Assembly: GCF_002811985.1 (NCBI RefSeq)
Contig: NZ_NPDU01000028.1
Coordinates: 1-60,785 of the forward strand
Length of the DNA: 60,785 bases
Origin: Leptospira adleri
Lineage (GTDB): Bacteria; Spirochaetota; Leptospiria; Leptospirales; Leptospiraceae
Reading direction: 5' to 3'
Shown here one piece after another: positions 59,251 through 60,785 of this stretch (the stretch's first letter is position 1; every line of letters begins with the position of its first letter). The notes below the pieces were generated by a model. It saw only the letters and a program-made list of their open reading frames with translations. It searched no databases and had not been told where the DNA came from. Made by a program: the position numbers and the translations under genes.

Positions 59251-59270
59251 ATAGTTGCTATGGTAACTAT
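59251..59270. promoter_or_regulatory. MarR operator 2
   Basis: ATAGTTGCTATGGTAACTAT is a near-palindrome matching operator 1. It ends right before the -35 TTGACT of the next gene. Confidence 0.78.
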
Positions 59271-59300
59271 TTGACTTAGGAATTGGTAATCTTTTTTAAA
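59271..59300 (+). promoter_or_regulatory. Promoter of the NTF2-like gene
   Basis: TTGACT (59271-59276) and TTTAAA (59295-59300) are 18 bases apart and lie between the two MarR-type operators, so bound repressor would block it. Confidence 0.5.
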
Positions 59301-59319
59301 TAGTTGCTATGGCAACATA
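59300..59319. promoter_or_regulatory. MarR operator 3
   Basis: ATAGTTGCTATGGCAACATA contains the perfect pair GTTGC/GCAAC around TATG. It is 49 bases from operator 2 and overlaps the expected transcription start. Confidence 0.78.
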
Positions 59320-59346
59320 TTGGTTAAGATTTTAGAAGGAGAATGT

Positions 59347-59769
59347 ATGAGGTTAATCAAATTTTTAACGACCGTTTTTATGACGACGGCGCTTTTTGCG
59401 AATAACGAGGAGACGTCTTTAAAAAAACTAATCCATGAATTCGTAAAAGCGGGCGACGAGAGGAATACGGATAAGTTGGAGAACGTTTTGCATAAGGACT
59501 TTCGGCTTTATGCTTTCGTCGGAAACGCGAGTCAACCTTGGGAGATGAATCGGGAAAGTTATCTCGGGGCTCTAAAAGAAGGAAAAATCGGAGGAAATCC
59601 CAGAACGCTTAGTTTAACTTCCTTAAAGAGCGAAGGAAATCTTGCGTATGCAACGCTCGTTATGAAATCGAGCGAAATGAGCTTTGTGGTCAATCAGCAA
59701 TGGATCAAAACCGAATCCGGCTGGAGACTTTTGCAGGATTTGGCGAACGCTCAAGTCTTGAAAAAATAA
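59347..59769 (+). CDS. Secreted NTF2/SnoaL-like (putative lumazine-binding fold) protein
   Basis: The 140-residue product has a short signal (RLIKFLTTVFMTTALFA) and an NTF2-type domain (LIHEFVKAGDERNTDKLENV; LAYATLVMKSSEMSFVVNQQ; WIKTESGWRLLQDLA), a cone-shaped fold used by small-ligand enzymes and binding proteins. Function is unknown. The ATG at 59347 has AAGGAG 5 bases upstream. Two MarR operators flank its promoter, so it belongs to the marR regulon with the RidA-like lipoprotein. Confidence 0.82.
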   Translation: MRLIKFLTTVFMTTALFANNEETSLKKLIHEFVKAGDERNTDKLENVLHKDFRLYAFVGNASQPWEMNRESYLGALKEGKIGGNPRTLSLTSLKSEGNLAYATLVMKSSEMSFVVNQQWIKTESGWRLLQDLANAQVLKK

Positions 59770-59796
59770 CGAACCGGTTGGAAGGCTGAATTTTGG

Positions 59797-59835
59797 TCGG
59801 GGTCGAAAGAAATCAAAGGCCCCGATATTTTATAA
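59797..59835 (+). terminator. Terminator after the NTF2-like gene
   Basis: TCGGGGTC and GGCCCCGA form an 8-bp stem with one G-U pair and a 13-base loop, followed by TATTTTATAATT. It begins 27 bases after the stop. Confidence 0.65.
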
Positions 59836-59843
59836 TTATATTA

Positions 59844-59929
59844 TAAGAACCTGTCCCAAAACTGGGACAGAACCTTGCAGCCTGATCTTTCCGACAAAAT
59901 AAAATAAGGTTTTGGGACGCGCTGTAAAT
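59844..59929 (+). repeat. 86-bp structured intergenic repeat, copy 2
   Basis: This copy differs from copy 1 (55214) at three positions. Here the first stem is perfect: CTGTCCCA-AAAC-TGGGACAG. The alternative long-range pair TCCCAAAAC/GTTTTGGGA uses the same left arm, so the two folds exclude each other. It lies between a terminator and the Ada-like gene. Confidence 0.88.
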
Positions 59930-60056
59930 AAAATCATTATATATCCGTAAGTCGTTTTTTGAATTTTAAATTTCCGAAAAACAACTCCGAGATTATTTTT
60001 GGATCGAATAAGGGCGGATTTAGATTTTCCTTTTCTGTTCGTAAATCATTCCTTGA

Positions 60057-60320
60057 CTAAGCCGATTGATTTTTCCAGATGTTATATTCTTCTTTCATAC
60101 AATGTCCGCAGGGTCTGAAACCGTTTTCTTCCGCATTTTGTTTTGAAAAGAAAAAAACCCGATTCTCCTTTTTCATTTTTTTTCCGGAGCTACAATTCAA
60201 TTTTCCATAAATTCTCAATCGTAGATTTCCTCCGAATCGAATATTACGATTTCGGATTTCCTTTTTTAGCTTTTTTTCATCGATTTCGATATGAAGAATC
60301 ATTTTATCAACTTGTTGCAT
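60057..60320 (-). CDS. Standalone Ada metal-binding-domain protein
   Basis: The 87-residue protein matches the Ada metal-binding family: KLNCSSGKKMKKENRVFFFS, then ENGFRPCGHCMKEEYNIWKN. These keep the final CxxC and one earlier Cys, but the second early Cys of Ada is absent. In Ada this domain repairs methylphosphotriesters and binds DNA; a lone domain may only bind zinc and DNA. It overlaps by 14 bases the 3' end of the 2OG-oxygenase fragment, so it was probably its operon partner. Confidence 0.75.
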   Translation of the reverse strand: MQQVDKMILHIEIDEKKLKKEIRNRNIRFGGNLRLRIYGKLNCSSGKKMKKENRVFFFSKQNAEENGFRPCGHCMKEEYNIWKNQSA

Positions 60321-60549
60321 CGTGAAAAATGATTCCCAGAGTATGGCGTTCTCCGGATAAAATTTCGCTCACTCCGTGTTTCATCTGCGCGCGATAGTAA
60401 CCCTTGGCGCCTTGGATCGGTCTGAAATTCGTAGTAAAGAGGATCATGTCTCCCTGTTTCGGTTTTAACACGGTCACTTTGGATTGGGTTCTCGGAGTGG
60501 ATTGTGTCATTACAAATTCTCCGGATAACGTCCTAAAATTTTCGCAGAT
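60307..60549 (-). pseudogene. 2OG-Fe(II) oxygenase, C-terminal fragment cut by an insertion sequence
   Basis: The open frame retains the C-terminal half of the domain: SGEFVMTQSTPRTQSK, GDMILFTTNFRPIQGAKGYY, and the Fe-ligand His and 2OG-binding Arg in MKHGVSEILSGERHTLGIIF. The N-terminal HxD motif is missing, because the sequence beyond about 60530 belongs to the insertion sequence and an in-frame stop appears at 60550-60552. An apparent ATG at 60510 is inside the domain. The gene is therefore broken, and a functional oxygenase cannot be made from it. Confidence 0.8.
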
Positions 60550-60785
60550 TTAAGAATGAATGAGAAGGCTCTCCTTGCCGATTGAGTTTGTAGCGATCAA
60601 ATTCAAAAAAAGGAGAACCCCCCAATGAGGGCAGAAGAAGAAAAAGCGCACCTGAAAGTAATCCAGGTGGATGAGACCCAGCTCAAGAAAGACTTGAGCG
60701 AACTCGTAAGAGGCTCAGTGGAAGAAACGCTGAACGCTCTCTTAGATGAGGAAGCGGATAAACTCTGCAAAGCCTCAAGGTATGA
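60531..60785 (+). mobile_element. IS256-family insertion sequence, left end (cut by window edge)
   Basis: The left end lies between the broken oxygenase (to about 60530-60549) and the transposase ATG; I cannot fix the exact terminal inverted repeat with one end only. The element disrupts the 2OG-oxygenase gene. Confidence 0.7.
60625..60785 (+). CDS. IS256/mutator-type transposase, N-terminal part
   Basis: The first 53 residues from ATG 60625 include VRGSVEETLNALLDEEADKL, the N-terminal signature of IS256-family (mutator-type) transposases, which carry a DDE catalytic domain further on. AAGGAG lies 9 bases upstream. The gene continues past the window. Confidence 0.85.
   Translation, partial: MRAEEEKAHLKVIQVDETQLKKDLSELVRGSVEETLNALLDEEADKLCKASRY

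Overview
The gene content, moderate GC, AT-rich intergenic spacers, and abundance of 7TMR-DISM receptors, class III cyclases and AraC/TetR regulators suggest a spirochaete chromosome, most likely Leptospira. This is an inference from protein families, not a database match. I see no rRNA, tRNA or CRISPR array. The window opens inside a short-chain dehydrogenase gene and closes inside an IS256-type transposase gene.

Layout. 1-5 kb: end of an SDR gene, methionine aminopeptidase, a double cyclic-nucleotide-binding protein, and a convergent ammonium-transporter/nucleotide-cyclase fusion. 5-13 kb: MltA-type lytic transglycosylase behind a membrane AraC regulator, a TetR/thioesterase pair with a perfect operator, a small inverted-repeat element, a CDF zinc exporter, and a 7TMR-DISM/PP2C phosphatase. 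13-27 kb: a putative secreted zinc phospholipase-like protein with a small membrane partner, three GMC oxidoreductases (one fused to an alpha/beta hydrolase), a methyltransferase, and a 1396-residue protein with tandem cyclase domains, an ATPase module and TPR-like repeats. 27-32 kb: RsgA, an ECF sigma factor coupled to ClpP, and a hybrid histidine kinase. 32-40 kb: a lipid-related group (acyltransferase, desaturase, membrane AraC regulator, B12-type radical SAM protein, lipase-like hydrolase) and a GyrI-like protein. 40-47 kb: a TetR-controlled divergent membrane operon, a PLP-barrel protein, a GNAT, a Cys-rich protein, and a Cache/HAMP histidine kinase. 47-54 kb: an RND pump and TolC-like protein without an adjacent adaptor, then an acyl-CoA dehydrogenase. 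54-60.8 kb: a thioesterase, small secreted proteins, an SPFH/NAD-kinase-like pair, a MarR regulon with three matching operators, and an Ada-domain/2OG-oxygenase pair whose oxygenase is cut by the insertion sequence.

How it works together. cAMP signalling recurs: two cyclase proteins plus a nucleotide-binding protein. Three 7TMR-DISM receptors carry different outputs (AraC, PP2C, histidine kinase). Lipid and steroid-like redox chemistry is the other theme. The most interesting non-coding finds are an 86-bp structured repeat in two copies (55214 and 59844) whose arms permit two mutually exclusive folds, several perfect operators, and well-formed terminators, one of them apparently on the antisense strand.
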